Source: Serratia plymuthica NBRC 102599 (GTDB lineage Bacteria; Pseudomonadota; Gammaproteobacteria; Enterobacterales; Enterobacteriaceae). From it: a DNA stretch of 64,000 bases. The notes under the pieces were generated by a model. It was not told the origin of the DNA and made no database searches. It saw only the letters and a list, made by a program, of their open reading frames with translations. Below, one piece after another: positions 1-8,999 of the stretch; the first letter of the stretch is position 1, and every line of letters starts with the position of its first letter. Position numbers and translations under genes: made by a program. The stretch lies in the NCBI RefSeq assembly GCF_001590925.1, contig NZ_BCTU01000022.1, positions 31,809-95,808 on the forward strand. Direction: 5' to 3'.

Positions 1-130
1 CGACCGTAACACCGCAATTGGTGCCGGCGCAGGGGCCGTAGGCGGCGCAGTGCTGACCGATGGCAGCGCATTGGGTACGCTTGGTGGGGCCGCCGTTGGG
101 GGTATCATTGGTCATCAGGTAGGTAAATAA
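1..130 (+). CDS. osmB: OsmB osmotically inducible lipoprotein, C-terminal part (5' end outside window)
   Basis: The reading frame starts at base 2 and gives about 42 residues rich in Gly and Ala, ending in GGIIGHQVGK and a TAA stop. Alternating Gly/Ala with GAGAGAVGGA is the glycine-zipper type of membrane-associated segment of OsmB, a small outer-membrane lipoprotein induced by osmotic stress and stationary phase. The signal peptide and lipobox lie before the window, so they cannot be checked. Placement next to yciH and pyrF matches the E. coli order osmB-yciH-pyrF and supports the name. Confidence 0.85.
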   Translation, partial: DRNTAIGAGAGAVGGAVLTDGSALGTLGGAAVGGIIGHQVGK

Positions 131-285
131 CCTGCCCGGCCACTTCATCTACCTCTGCCGACAGGCTGGCAAAAGCGCTTTCGCTTTGACGTATTAAGCA
201 TAATAAAGATTATTTCAGGTCTGTTTTACCTTCAAGCCATGGCATTTTCGCCATCGACGGGCTCCGGTCCGACAGCTCGACCTAA

Positions 286-317
286 GCCATGCCGCAGCTA
301 TTGCACCGCGGCATGGC
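286..317. repeat. Inverted repeat between osmB and yciH
   Basis: A 10-bp arm (GCCATGCCGC) is repeated in inverse orientation 12 bases later, in the gap between the convergent 3' ends of osmB and yciH. It could end either transcript, but neither side carries a clear T-run, so it is recorded as a hairpin only. Confidence 0.4.
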
Positions 318-333
318 ACTCCGCCTGCGGCAG

Positions 334-660
334 TTAACCGCCCGCCAGCTTGACCTTCATTCCTTTGGCTTCCAGCAACTGCTTAAGCAGATCGCGCTTA
401 TCGCCCTGGATCTCGATCACCGCGTCTTTGACCGAACCGCCACAGCCACATTTCTTCTTCAGCTCTGCCGCCAGCTTTTCCATCGCCGCATCGTCCAAAT
501 CAATTCCGGTGATCAGGCAAACGCCTTTCCCCTTGCGTCCGCTGGTCTGGCGCTGAATGCGCACGATGCCGTCTCCCTTGGCTCGCTGCGGTTTGGCCTC
601 TTCTTGCTTGATACGTCCGCTGTCGGTGGAATAAACCAGCCGGCTATTGTCGTCATTCAT
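334..660 (-). CDS. yciH: YciH, SUI1/eIF1-family translation factor
   Basis: The 108-residue product is a SUI1-fold protein, the bacterial relative of eIF1, thought to act at the ribosome during start-site selection and under stress. The C-terminal half carries the expected run GCGGSVKD followed by IEIQGDKR and a final AKGMKVKLAGG, all typical of the family. The length matches E. coli YciH (108). A GAGGGG Shine-Dalgarno lies 6 bases before the ATG, within the gap after pyrF, so the two are almost certainly co-transcribed. The gap to the pyrF stop is only 10 bases. Confidence 0.93.
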   Translation of the reverse strand: MNDDNSRLVYSTDSGRIKQEEAKPQRAKGDGIVRIQRQTSGRKGKGVCLITGIDLDDAAMEKLAAELKKKCGCGGSVKDAVIEIQGDKRDLLKQLLEAKGMKVKLAGG

Positions 661-670
661 CTCGAGCCCC

Positions 671-1399
671 TCAGACCAGGGAAGCGCGAATAGCGCTCAG
701 CGTAGCGGCAGGATCGGCGGATTGGGTGATCGGACGCCCAATCACCATATAATCTACCCCGGCGGCCTGCGCCTGCACCGGCGTCATAATGCGGCGCTGA
801 TCGCCGGCTGCGCTGCCCTCTGGACGAATGCCTGGCGTGACCAGTTGGAACTGACGCCCGCAGGCCGCTTTCAACCGTTCAGCTTCATGCGCCGAACAGA
901 CAACGCCGTCCAGCCCGCAATCACGGGTCAAACGCGCCAGCCGCTCAGCCTGTTCAGCCGGGGAAATGTTGATGCCGATAGCTTGCAGATCCTCCGCCTC
1001 CATACTGGTAAGAACGGTAACGGCGATCAACAGCGGCGCCTCTGCGCCATAAGGCAGCAACGCTTCTTTAGCCGCGGTCATCATACGTGCGCCGCCGCTG
1101 GCGTGGACGTTAACCATCCATACGCCCAGTTCGGCCGCGGCCGCTACCGCATGGGCCGTGGTATTGGGGATATCGTGGAATTTTAAATCCAGGAATACGT
1201 CGAAGCCACGAGCGTGCAAGTCACGCACCAATTGCGGCCCAAACAGGGTGAACATTTCTTTGCCCACTTTTAACCGGCAGTCCTGTGGATTAATGCGATC
1301 GACAAACGCCAATGCGGCGCCAATATCTGCGTAATCCAACGCAACGATGATTGGAGATGATCTTAAGTCATTGTTATTAATGTTATTTTCAGACTTCAT
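671..1399 (-). CDS. pyrF: Orotidine 5'-phosphate decarboxylase PyrF
   Basis: PyrF converts OMP to UMP, the last step of de novo pyrimidine synthesis, in the cytoplasm. The protein is a TIM barrel with the hallmark catalytic segment [10 protein letters not shown] and the phosphate-binding end [12 protein letters not shown]. The frame stays open 16 codons further upstream, but the ATG at 1399 (MKSENN) is chosen: it has a purine-rich GAAGGTAGAAGAA before it and gives 242 residues, close to the 245 of E. coli. yciH follows directly. Unlike E. coli, lapB is not directly upstream; two plus-strand genes intervene, so pyrF must have its own promoter in the gap above it. Confidence 0.95.
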   Translation of the reverse strand: MKSENNINNNDLRSSPIIVALDYADIGAALAFVDRINPQDCRLKVGKEMFTLFGPQLVRDLHARGFDVFLDLKFHDIPNTTAHAVAAAAELGVWMVNVHASGGARMMTAAKEALLPYGAEAPLLIAVTVLTSMEAEDLQAIGINISPAEQAERLARLTRDCGLDGVVCSAHEAERLKAACGRQFQLVTPGIRPEGSAAGDQRRIMTPVQAQAAGVDYMVIGRPITQSADPAATLSAIRASLV

Positions 1400-1727
1400 T
1401 TCTTCTACCTTCTTTAAAATGGACATAACCAGGTAACAACCCACCAAACTGACCGCCGCATTCTACATGCCGGCCGGCAGAAATCCCAGCCGCAGCGCAC
1501 CCTGCCGTTAAGTAATGTTAATCCATCGTTCGTCATCAAGCGTCAATAAAGCCTCAAAACCAATAGCGCAGGCTGCGTAAAGCGCCGTAAAGATGCGTAA
1601 ATTATCAATCAGATATTTTGAACAAGATACTCAGCATTATCAGATTTTAAATCCTCATGGATGCTTTATTATTCAACTCATCGGAAGCGAACTGCTTCCA
1701 ACCTAAAAAAACTGACTGGAGTCACCC
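1400..1727. other. Intergenic region between divergent pyrF and the DUF1471 gene
   Basis: About 330 bases with no credible gene. It must carry promoters for pyrF (minus) and for the small exported protein at 1728 (plus). The right half is AT-rich (TTTATTATTC near 1665), as expected for a promoter, but I could not assign -35/-10 boxes with confidence. Confidence 0.5.
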
Positions 1728-1988
1728 ATGAAAACCATCAAATATTTTGCAACTGCTGCCGCCATCGCCCTGACCTCTTTCGCTACCTTCGCCGCTGAGC
1801 CGGTTAATTTGCAGCAGGCTAACGACCTGGCCCCTGCCGGCGTAGTCTCCGCAGGCCACGCGACGACCCTGAGCGGTCTGGAAGCCAAACTGGCGGCGAA
1901 AGCAGAAGCCCAGGGCGCCAGCAGCTACCGTATTATCTCCGCCGGTGGTAACAACTTGCTGAGCGGTACTGCCATCATTTACAAGTAA
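1728..1988 (+). CDS. DUF1471 (YhcN/BhsA/McbA-type) small exported protein
   Basis: The 86-residue product has a clear Sec signal peptide (Lys-rich start, Ala-rich core, likely cleavage after FATFA near residue 22) and then a single YdgH/BhsA/McbA-like domain: GVVSAGHATTLSGLEAKLAAKAE and a C-terminal YRIISAGGNNLLSGTAIIYK. Family members are periplasmic or surface-associated and are often induced by acid, peroxide, copper or biofilm growth; the exact role here is unknown. A GGAGTCACCC precedes the ATG. The gene is one of two inserted between pyrF and lapB compared with the E. coli order. A specific paralogue name cannot be given from sequence alone. Confidence 0.87.
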   Translation: MKTIKYFATAAAIALTSFATFAAEPVNLQQANDLAPAGVVSAGHATTLSGLEAKLAAKAEAQGASSYRIISAGGNNLLSGTAIIYK

Positions 1989-2004
1989 TTCTCTTCGCTA
2001 TAGG

Positions 2005-2020
2005 GCCCGGCACGCCGGGC
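2005..2020 (+). terminator. Weak hairpin after the DUF1471 gene
   Basis: GCCCGG and CCGGGC pair around a CACG loop, 17 bases after the stop codon. The following bases TCTGCCTATTTCC are only mildly T-rich, so termination may be partial. Confidence 0.4.
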
Positions 2021-2155
2021 TCTGCCTATTTCCCCGCCATTACGTTCATTATTCCCGCGCTCAATGTTACATAAATATTAAATTTTTATTACACTCTAGA
2101 CTCTTACTCATTACTGGCTTAGCTTGAAGGTATCTTCCCGCAGAAAGGCTTCAAA

Positions 2156-2452
2156 ATGAGCGAGATATCTACACTAACCATCAAAATCCCTCTGGAACTC
2201 AAAGAGAAAATTCGTGCTATTGCCGCTGATAACCAACTCTCTCTGAGTGCTGAGGTGTGTCAACGCCTTGAAAGCAGCTTCGAAGCGCCGGTTAAAGCGG
2301 AAAAAACCGCTAAAAAATCGGATGAGCTGCACCACGGCGAAATCGATAATCAGGGGATTGAAGAAGAAATCGAACAGCCTCTGAATCAAAAAGAATTGAA
2401 AAAGCTGCGTCAGTTGCTGAAAGGCGGCGTGAAAGCAGGCAAGAAAAAGTAA
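2156..2452 (+). CDS. Arc-type ribbon-helix-helix DNA-binding protein
   Basis: The first 45 residues (STLTIKIPLELKEKIRAIAA then NQLSLSAEVCQRLE) have the strand-helix-helix layout of Arc/MetJ-type repressors, in which the N-terminal strand of a dimer enters the DNA major groove. The rest (residues 50-98) is charged, Lys- and Glu-rich and probably disordered. Proteins of this class are common in enterobacteria and phages as small regulators; the target is unknown and no toxin gene lies next to it. An AGAAAGG Shine-Dalgarno precedes the ATG. The gene ends at a strong bidirectional terminator shared with lapB. Confidence 0.8.
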   Translation: MSEISTLTIKIPLELKEKIRAIAADNQLSLSAEVCQRLESSFEAPVKAEKTAKKSDELHHGEIDNQGIEEEIEQPLNQKELKKLRQLLKGGVKAGKKK

Positions 2453-2466
2453 TTCCGTCTACTACG

Positions 2467-2496
2467 AAAAACGGGGCGTTCATCGCCCCGTTTTTT
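2467..2496. terminator. Bidirectional terminator between the RHH gene and lapB
   Basis: ACGGGGCG and its complement pair around a short loop, flanked by AAAA on the left and TTTTTT on the right. The lapB stop codon overlaps the T-run. Confidence 0.85.
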
Positions 2497-3664
2497 ATTG
2501 CCCATCCAGCCCTCGAATCGGCTTAACCGATGCCCAGGCCCGACATGACGGGCAATGCCAATAAAGTGAATGCGCGGTAAAACCGCATTTATGGCAACGA
2601 TAGCGCGGCTTGGTGCGGATTTGCTCACCCACCATGTCCCGCAGCAGCAGCAGGCTCTCTTTTGCGCGCCCATCTTCGGCGTCCGCAAGGTGGTAATCCA
2701 TCAGGCGGTAAAACACGCGCATGGTCGGATGACGCTGTAACTGACGGTTGATATACACCTGAACTACGTCGCGCCCTTCATGCTGTTCGATGATCTCCGC
2801 CAGCATCAGTTCGGCGGTCGCGCCCGTATTTTCCTCAACGCAACGTTTGAGGAACTCCGCCCAATCCTGCTGGTTTTCCAAATGCTGATAACATTCATGC
2901 AGCATAGGCAGCGTTTCGCTTACCAGCTCTTTATCCTGATTCAGCACCCGCTGCAGAGACTCGACCGCTTTGGCGTATTCAGCCTGCGCCATGTAAATGC
3001 GGCCGACCATAATCGACACACGGGCGCACTGTTTATCCGCCGAGGCCGCACGTTTCAGCAGGCTCATCGCCTTATCGAGATCGTCACTGCCCATTGCCTG
3101 GAGCGCCAGCTCACAGTAGAAATGCGCGATCTCGATACGTTGTTTGTCTTTACCCAGCTTGACCAGTTTTTCCGCCACGTCGATCGCTTTCAGCCAGTCG
3201 CTGGTTGCCTGGTGGATAACCAGTAATTGCTGCAGCGCCGAGATACGGAAATCCTCTTCACCGACCAACTGGCCAAACATGTCTTCCGCGCGATCGTACA
3301 TGCCGGCGGCCATATAGTCGCGGCCCAGCTGTTGTACCGCCAGCAGGCGTTGTTCGAAAGTGAGAGAAGCGCTTTCCATCAGCGCCTGATGGATGCGTAT
3401 TGCGCGGTCGACCTCGCCGCGCGAGCGGAACAGGTTACCCAGCGTCAGGTGGGCCTCAACGGTGGTGCTGTCCTCTTTCAACATATCGAGGAACAGATCG
3501 ACCGCTTTATCCTGCTGATTGGAAAGCAGGAAGTTAACCCCGGCCACGTACTCACGCGACAGGCGGTTGGCTTCCTGTTGTTTATCCTGTTGAGCACTTC
3601 TGCGCCCCATGTACCAACCGTACGCGGCAGCCACGGGCAGCAACAGAAACAACAGCTCTAACAT
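2495..3664 (-). CDS. lapB: LapB (YciM), TPR protein controlling LpxC turnover and LPS assembly
   Basis: LapB is an inner-membrane-anchored protein that brings the LPS enzyme LpxC to the protease FtsH, thereby setting LPS amount. The 389-residue product begins with one membrane helix (about residues 2-18). Consecutive TPR repeats follow, for example VEAHLTLGNLFRSRGEVDRA and IMVGRIYMAQAEYAKAVESL, and it ends in a rubredoxin-like metal knuckle with CHKCGF and CPSCRAW. This is the full family architecture and the usual length. lapA lies 6 bases upstream on the same strand, so the pair forms an operon. In E. coli pyrF-yciH follows; here the run is interrupted by two opposite-strand genes. Confidence 0.96.
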   Translation of the reverse strand: MLELLFLLLPVAAAYGWYMGRRSAQQDKQQEANRLSREYVAGVNFLLSNQQDKAVDLFLDMLKEDSTTVEAHLTLGNLFRSRGEVDRAIRIHQALMESASLTFEQRLLAVQQLGRDYMAAGMYDRAEDMFGQLVGEEDFRISALQQLLVIHQATSDWLKAIDVAEKLVKLGKDKQRIEIAHFYCELALQAMGSDDLDKAMSLLKRAASADKQCARVSIMVGRIYMAQAEYAKAVESLQRVLNQDKELVSETLPMLHECYQHLENQQDWAEFLKRCVEENTGATAELMLAEIIEQHEGRDVVQVYINRQLQRHPTMRVFYRLMDYHLADAEDGRAKESLLLLRDMVGEQIRTKPRYRCHKCGFTAHSLYWHCPSCRAWASVKPIRGLDGQ

Positions 3665-3670
3665 AGAAGA

Positions 3671-3973
3671 TTATTCCTTGCTGACAACGGACTGAGCTGC
3701 CGGCTCAGCAGGTTGTTCAAGCTGCAGTTCCAGCCTCTTGATTTTGCGTTCGGCTCGCCCCAACGCAATGCGGGTACGCAGATAAAACAGGCCGCAAATG
3801 ACCCAGCCGAGAACAAAACCGGCGCCAAACAACGCAGCCAACAGGGTCGATATACGATAATCACCCTGCGCAACCAGGTAATTAAAACTCACAACCTGAT
3901 CGTTATGCGCGCCCAACGTGACAGAAATCACGAAAACCACCAGAACCAACAAAAAAATCAGCAAATATTTCAC
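3671..3973 (-). CDS. lapA: LapA (YciS), inner-membrane LPS assembly protein
   Basis: The 100-residue product has two membrane helices (about residues 3-20 and 43-65), the ISVTLGAHNDQVV segment typical of LapA, and a C-terminal coiled coil (RAERKIKRLELQLEQ). It works with LapB in LPS homeostasis. The start codon is GTG at 3973: an in-frame ATG is not available, and homologous proteins begin MKYLLIFLLVL at the same place. GGGAAAGA lies just upstream. The stop is 6 bases before lapB. Confidence 0.93.
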   Translation of the reverse strand: MKYLLIFLLVLVVFVISVTLGAHNDQVVSFNYLVAQGDYRISTLLAALFGAGFVLGWVICGLFYLRTRIALGRAERKIKRLELQLEQPAEPAAQSVVSKE

Positions 3974-4008
3974 ATTCTTTCCCGCGATGCCGAGTTAATC
4001 GGATGAAT

Positions 4009-4065
4009 TATACCCGATGTATTTCAAGTTGCCGCCTGGCGGCGACTTGAAAGACGAAAGGTATA
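4009..4065. repeat. Short inverted-repeat element, copy 1 (57 bp)
   Basis: The element runs from TATACC to GGTATA with long inverted arms: ATTTCAAGTTGCCGCC on the left and GGCGGCGACTTGAAA on the right. The same termini and the ATTTCAAGTTGC arm recur at 31308-31367 and 63732-63853. It resembles non-coding MITE-like repeats of Serratia, Yersinia and Photorhabdus genomes. It lies at a probable transcript boundary between lapA and pgpB. Confidence 0.8.
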
Positions 4066-4274
4066 TGCCAATACGTGGCGTCCCTCCCATTAAGTTAGCA
4101 TTTCCCATCGTGCCAGGGAAACCCTGCGGCACGATAAAACCAGATATCTGCCGGCATATTCGGCAGTAAATGGCGCTCCCGGGGAAATTAATGAGAAAGC
4201 TTCTCAAAATAATGAATTTATAAAGATATGGGGGCAATCATAGCAATTGCAATGATTGGCGAATGTAAGAGATT

Positions 4275-4301
4275 AATACGGCGCCTTATCGGCGCCGTAT
4301 T
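4275..4301 (-). terminator. Strong 3' hairpin after pgpB
   Basis: An 11-bp perfect stem (AATACGGCGCC / GGCGCCGTATT) with a 5-base loop lies 15 bases past the pgpB stop on the minus strand. The T-run after it is poor, so it may protect the mRNA end as well as terminate. Confidence 0.6.
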
Positions 4302-4316
4302 AAGTGACAATGTCAC

Positions 4317-5087
4317 CTAATGTTTCCTTCCGGACGTTCTTTCCACCACTTCCTGTTGCTCCTGAGGAGGCAGCGTCAGCGGGCCAAACCAGCGCTGCGC
4401 CAGCCAGCAGGCAATCGTCACCAGCAGCCAACTGATCAATGTCGCCATCGCCAGGTCGCGTGGCCAGTGCATGCCCAGCAGCAAACGGCTGCCCATCACG
4501 CCGCTCGCCCACAGCATCAGCAATGCGACGGTTTTGTAATGACGGCGCGGCCACAACAGCCCCACTCCCAGCAATGCCCAGGTGGCGGCGAACAGGGTAT
4601 GCCCTGAAGGAAAGGCAAAGCCGGTTTCAAACTGCCAGTGCTTGCGCAGCCAGACGGGCACCAGCGGCTGATCATGCAACTGTTCCGCCACCAGCGCGCT
4701 GCGCTCTTTGCGAGGCAGCGAGTAAAAGTATTTTTCGTCCACGCCGTGATTTTGCTCCAGCCAGACGACAAAAGGCCGTGGCTCCTGTACACGATCCTTG
4801 ATCATTGATTTAACGCCCTGGCCGATCAATACCGCGGCAGAGAGTAAAATGACCAGACCTATGGCTGCCTTGAGGCGAAAGCGCAGACACCAAAGAAACC
4901 AGGCGGAGAGAATGATGCTGGTGATGATTCCCCACGGCGAGGTCACGGTTTCGGTGATCCAATAAAGGCCTTTCAGCAAGGGGTCGTTACCGCCCGGCTG
5001 CCATTGCCAGCCGGATAACCACACGGCCAGCGGCATCAGCAACAGCACTATCGCCCCCGCTGCCGTACGTTTTGCTATCTCAAACAT
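4317..5087 (-). CDS. pgpB: Phosphatidylglycerophosphatase B (PAP2 family)
   Basis: PgpB dephosphorylates phosphatidylglycerophosphate and undecaprenyl diphosphate at the inner membrane. The PAP2 signature is complete: KSMIKDRVQEPRP, then FPSGHT, then SRLLLGMHWPRD, which supply the phosphate-binding Arg/Lys and catalytic His residues. Several hydrophobic helices surround these motifs, as in E. coli PgpB (254 residues; 256 here). The frame extends 20 codons upstream, but the ATG at 5087 (MFEIAKR) has AAAGGAAA in front and matches the family start. The gene is monocistronic and divergent from ribA. Confidence 0.94.
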   Translation of the reverse strand: MFEIAKRTAAGAIVLLLMPLAVWLSGWQWQPGGNDPLLKGLYWITETVTSPWGIITSIILSAWFLWCLRFRLKAAIGLVILLSAAVLIGQGVKSMIKDRVQEPRPFVVWLEQNHGVDEKYFYSLPRKERSALVAEQLHDQPLVPVWLRKHWQFETGFAFPSGHTLFAATWALLGVGLLWPRRHYKTVALLMLWASGVMGSRLLLGMHWPRDLAMATLISWLLVTIACWLAQRWFGPLTLPPQEQQEVVERTSGRKH

Positions 5088-5365
5088 TCCAGGTTTCCTT
5101 TGTTTAAGCCAAAGGTCAGTGTAACAATCTTGCAATATCGATAACACTCGAAAAATTAAACAGATAACAAACCTGTCGCAATAATAATGAGCTGAAAACG
5201 CCGGATGCTGGTTTGCTGAGCACCTCAGGGCAAGAAGTTATGGCAAAATAACCGATAATTAACGAAATAGAGATCGTCGTTGCGCGTTTTAATACTGGTC
5301 AGGTCACTGCGTCGGACGTAGGATGCGCAACAATGATTGAATCGGATGTGTTTGTGGAGAGCAAC

Positions 5366-5959
5366 ATGCAGCTTAAACGGGTGGCAGAGGCAAAACTGCC
5401 AACACCTTGGGGCGATTTCCTGATGGTAGGATTCGAAGAACTGGCTACCGGGCACGATCATCTGGCGCTGGTCTTCGGTGATATTACCGGCGCGACGCCG
5501 GTACTCTCACGCGTACATTCTGAATGTCTGACCGGCGATGCGTTATTCAGCCTGCGCTGCGACTGCGGTTTCCAGCTGGAAGCGGCGTTGGAGCATATCG
5601 CAGAAGAAGGCCGCGGCATCCTGCTCTATCACCGCCAGGAAGGTCGCAATATCGGTTTGCTGAACAAGATCCGCGCTTATGCCTTGCAGGACAAGGGCGC
5701 CGATACCGTAGAGGCCAACCATCAACTCGGCTTTGCCGCTGATGAGCGTGATTTCACCCTGTGTGCGGACATGTTCAAATTGCTGGGCGTGGACGCGGTG
5801 CGTTTGTTGACCAACAACCCGAAAAAGGTTGAGATCCTGACCGAGGCGGGGATCAACATCACCGAGCGCGTGCCGTTGATCGTCGGCCGCAATCCAAAAA
5901 ATGAACGCTACCTGGCGACCAAAGCCGCCAAAATGGGCCATTTGCTGGACCAGAAGTAA
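5366..5959 (+). CDS. ribA: GTP cyclohydrolase II
   Basis: RibA opens GTP to give 2,5-diamino-6-ribosylamino-pyrimidinone 5'-phosphate, the committed step of riboflavin synthesis. The zinc-binding cysteines are seen in [15 protein letters not shown], followed by the RQEGRNIGL loop that contacts substrate and [10 protein letters not shown]. The chosen ATG at 5366 ([18 protein letters not shown]) matches the usual N-terminus and follows GGAGAG; an earlier in-frame ATG at 5333 would add 11 unconserved residues. The product is 197 residues, close to the E. coli length of 196. Confidence 0.96.
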   Translation: MQLKRVAEAKLPTPWGDFLMVGFEELATGHDHLALVFGDITGATPVLSRVHSECLTGDALFSLRCDCGFQLEAALEHIAEEGRGILLYHRQEGRNIGLLNKIRAYALQDKGADTVEANHQLGFAADERDFTLCADMFKLLGVDAVRLLTNNPKKVEILTEAGINITERVPLIVGRNPKNERYLATKAAKMGHLLDQK

Positions 5960-5970
5960 TTTCCCTTCAA

Positions 5971-6001
5971 AAAATCAGGGCGCCATCAAAGGCGCCCTTT
6001 C
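5971..6001. terminator. Bidirectional terminator between ribA and acnA
   Basis: GGGCGCC and GGCGCCC pair around ATCAAA, with AAAAAAT on the left and TTTCTT on the right, in the gap between two convergent genes. Confidence 0.8.
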
Positions 6002-6015
6002 TTATTACCCTACTC

Positions 6016-8688
6016 TTACAGCATTTTCCTGATCACATAGTGCAGAATGCCGTCGTTCTCGTAGTAGGTCAGCTCATTGCCGGTATCGATACGGCAGCGG
6101 GTATTGACCACGTCCTGACGACCATCCGCATAAGTGATATGCACCGGCACCGTCTGCCCCGGCTTCAGCGTTTGCAAGCCGCTTACGCTGATCTGCTCAT
6201 CCCCGCTCAGCCCCAGTGTTTTGCGGTTGACGCCTGCCGGGAACTCCAGCGGCAGAATGCCCATACCGATCAGGTTCGAACGATGGATACGCTCGAAGGA
6301 CTCGGCAATCACCACCCTCACGCCCAGCAGACGCGGCCCCTTCGCCGCCCAGTCACGGCTGGAGCCGGAGCCATACTCTTTCCCGGCAATGACCGCCAGC
6401 GGCACCTGCTCCTGCTGATACTGCATGGCGGCATCGTAGATCGACAGCTGATTTTGCGACGGAATATGGCGGGTGTAGCCTCCTTCAACCCCCGGCACCA
6501 TTTCGTTGCGGATACGGATATTGGCAAAGGTGCCGCGCATCATCACTTCGTGGTTACCACGACGCGAACCGTATGAGTTGAAGTCCTGCGCCGCGACACC
6601 GCGATCGCTCAGGTAGCGCCCCGCGGGGCTGTCACGCTTGATATTCCCCGCCGGGGAGATGTGGTCGGTGGTCACAGAATCCGCCAGAATGGCAAGAATG
6701 CGCGCATTCTTGATATCCTGCACCGGATCCGGTTTCACCTGCATGGTGCTGAAGAACGGCGGGTGGCGGATATAGGTGGAATCAGCCTGCCATTGATAGG
6801 TGGCCGATCCGGTTACCTGAATCGCCTGCCAATTGGCGTCGCCGTCAAACACCGCGCCATATTCCTTGTGGAACATTTCGGTGCGAACCTGCTCCACCGC
6901 CAGAGCAATGTCCTGGCTACTCGGCCAGATATCCTTCAGATAAACCGGCTTGCCGTCACGCCCGTCACCTAGCGGCTCTTTGGTCAGATCAATCTTCATG
7001 CTGCCTGCCAGCGCATAGGCCACCACCAGCGGCGGCGAGGCCAGCCAGTTGGTTTTCACCAGTGGGTGGATGCGTCCTTCAAAGTTGCGGTTACCCGACA
7101 GCACCGCGCCCACGGTAAGATCGCCCTCTTTGATCGCCTGCTCGATGGGCTCAGGCAATGGCCCTGAGTTGCCGATACAGGTGGTGCATCCATAACCCAC
7201 CAGATTAAAACCCAGCTCTTCAAGGTATGGCGTCAGTTTGGCGCTGTCGAAATAATCGGTGACGACCTTGGAGCCTGGCGCCAGAGAAGTCTTCACCCAA
7301 GGCTTGGTCCGCAACCCTTTGTTCACCGCATTCTTCGCCAACAGGCCGGCGGCCATCATCACGCTGGGGTTGGAGGTATTGGTGCATGAGGTGATCGCCG
7401 CGATCACGACCGCACCATTGTGCAGTTCGTGCTCCCGGCCACTGAGGGTAAAGGATTTGAATTCCGACTTGCTCTTCTGGCTGGCGATGTCCAATTCGGT
7501 TGCAGCATTAAACGCCTTCGGCACATCCGGTAGCGCCACCCGATCCTGCGGGCGTTTCGGCCCGGCGAGGCTGGCTACCACCGTCGACATATCTAAAGCC
7601 AAGGTACTGGTAAATACCGGTTCGTCGCCCGGATGGCGCCACATGCCCTGCACTTTGGCGTAGGTTTCCACCAGCACAATTTGCTCATCGCTACGGCCGC
7701 TCAATTTCATGTAGCCGAGTGTGACTTCATCCACCGGGAAGAAACCGCAGGTGGCGCCAAACTCCGGCGACATATTGGCGATGGTCGCCCGATCGGCCAA
7801 CGGCAAGCTGGCCAGCCCATCACCGTAGAATTCAACGAATTTGCCGACCACGCCGTGCTTGCGCAGCATTTGGGTCACCGTCAACACCAGGTCAGTAGCG
7901 GTGATGCCTTCGCTGAGTTTGCCCGTCAGCTTGAAACCCACCACATCTGGGATCAGCATGGATACAGGCTGGCCGAGCATCGCCGCTTCAGCCTCAATGC
8001 CGCCAACGCCCCAACCGAGAATACCCAGACCGTTAATCATGGTGGTGTGAGAGTCGGTGCCGACCAGGGTGTCCGGGTAGGCAACGTGCCTGCCGCTTTC
8101 GTCAGTGTGCCACACCGTCTGGCCGAGATATTCCAGGTTAACCTGGTGACAGATGCCGGTGCCTGGCGGCACCACGCGGAAGCGGTTGAAGGCTTTCTGC
8201 CCCCAACGCAGGAAAGTGTAGCGCTCGTGATTGCGCTCCATTTCGATACGCACGTTTTCTTCAAACGCATCGTCGTCACCGAACTCATCCACGGTGACCG
8301 AGTGGTCAATCACCAGATCAACCGGCGACAGCGGGTTAACCTGGTCAACATTGCCCCCCAACCGCTGCACCGCTTCGCGCATGGCGGCCAGATCCACCAC
8401 CGCAGGCACGCCGGTAAAGTCCTGCATCAAGACGCGCGCCGGGCGGTAGGCAATTTCGCGATCGGCATGGCCGGTTTGCAACCAATCGACGATGGCTTGC
8501 AGATCCTCAACCTGCACGGTGTCGCCATCCACATGACGCAGCAGGTTTTCCAACAGCACTTTCATTGATTTTGGCAGCCGGTCGATATCACCCAACTGTT
8601 TCGCCGCCAATGGCAGACTGTAGTAGTAATACTCGCTGTTCAACGCAACCAGCTTATCCAGACTCGTTTCTCTAAGATCGGACGACAT
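6016..8688 (-). CDS. acnA: Aconitate hydratase A
   Basis: AcnA interconverts citrate and isocitrate in the TCA cycle with a [4Fe-4S] cluster, and is the stress-stable aconitase of enterobacteria. Cluster cysteines are visible in [10 protein letters not shown] and [22 protein letters not shown], the [19 protein letters not shown] block and the swivel-domain segment [16 protein letters not shown] complete the family motifs. The 890-residue length matches E. coli AcnA (891). In E. coli acnA lies next to cysB with two small genes between; here a tailspike-like gene occupies that gap, transcribed in the opposite direction. Confidence 0.97.
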   Translation of the reverse strand: MSSDLRETSLDKLVALNSEYYYYSLPLAAKQLGDIDRLPKSMKVLLENLLRHVDGDTVQVEDLQAIVDWLQTGHADREIAYRPARVLMQDFTGVPAVVDLAAMREAVQRLGGNVDQVNPLSPVDLVIDHSVTVDEFGDDDAFEENVRIEMERNHERYTFLRWGQKAFNRFRVVPPGTGICHQVNLEYLGQTVWHTDESGRHVAYPDTLVGTDSHTTMINGLGILGWGVGGIEAEAAMLGQPVSMLIPDVVGFKLTGKLSEGITATDLVLTVTQMLRKHGVVGKFVEFYGDGLASLPLADRATIANMSPEFGATCGFFPVDEVTLGYMKLSGRSDEQIVLVETYAKVQGMWRHPGDEPVFTSTLALDMSTVVASLAGPKRPQDRVALPDVPKAFNAATELDIASQKSKSEFKSFTLSGREHELHNGAVVIAAITSCTNTSNPSVMMAAGLLAKNAVNKGLRTKPWVKTSLAPGSKVVTDYFDSAKLTPYLEELGFNLVGYGCTTCIGNSGPLPEPIEQAIKEGDLTVGAVLSGNRNFEGRIHPLVKTNWLASPPLVVAYALAGSMKIDLTKEPLGDGRDGKPVYLKDIWPSSQDIALAVEQVRTEMFHKEYGAVFDGDANWQAIQVTGSATYQWQADSTYIRHPPFFSTMQVKPDPVQDIKNARILAILADSVTTDHISPAGNIKRDSPAGRYLSDRGVAAQDFNSYGSRRGNHEVMMRGTFANIRIRNEMVPGVEGGYTRHIPSQNQLSIYDAAMQYQQEQVPLAVIAGKEYGSGSSRDWAAKGPRLLGVRVVIAESFERIHRSNLIGMGILPLEFPAGVNRKTLGLSGDEQISVSGLQTLKPGQTVPVHITYADGRQDVVNTRCRIDTGNELTYYENDGILHYVIRKML

Positions 8689-8999
8689 AGCTCCTCCATT
8701 TCTTATTATGACTAAAACAGGGTAATCACTGAGGTCTTGTTTAAAGATACCACATAGAGAAATTAACGTTTTGATAACAACACGTTTTGATCAGAACGAT
8801 AGGCAGAAGCAATCAAGTGAGCGAAGTGACGTTGGCTCAACAAGTTAATCGCCAATGTTTATTGAACCCTGACAGGGCCCGAACAAAGTGCCTCTCCTTT
8901 CCCCCGACGCTACTCTTCACAGGCAAAGTCATGCAGCAGGTACAACCATCTGGCCCCCCTGCCTTGCATGTCAATTTTTCATTACATGGGAAGAAAAAT
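8689..8999. other. Intergenic region between divergent acnA and the tailspike-like gene
   Basis: About 310 bases with no gene of their own. The sequence ACGTTTTGAT occurs twice, about 15 bases apart, near 8767-8791. The region must hold the acnA promoter (minus strand) and presumably that of the beta-helix gene (plus strand). The frame of the plus gene is open back to 8787, but that part has no conserved features. Confidence 0.5.

Larger units (their letters stand above)
3974..4316. other. Intergenic region upstream of lapA and downstream of pgpB
   Basis: About 340 bases without a gene. It holds a 57-bp inverted-repeat element (4009-4065), sequence that must include the lapA promoter on the minus strand, and the strong pgpB 3' hairpin (4275-4301). 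A short minus-strand frame within it has no codon or homology support. Confidence 0.6.

Noticed and set aside
7633..8568. Plus-strand frame of about 311 codons opposite acnA
   Set aside because: Antisense shadow of acnA; composition is His/Arg/Gln-rich without domains.
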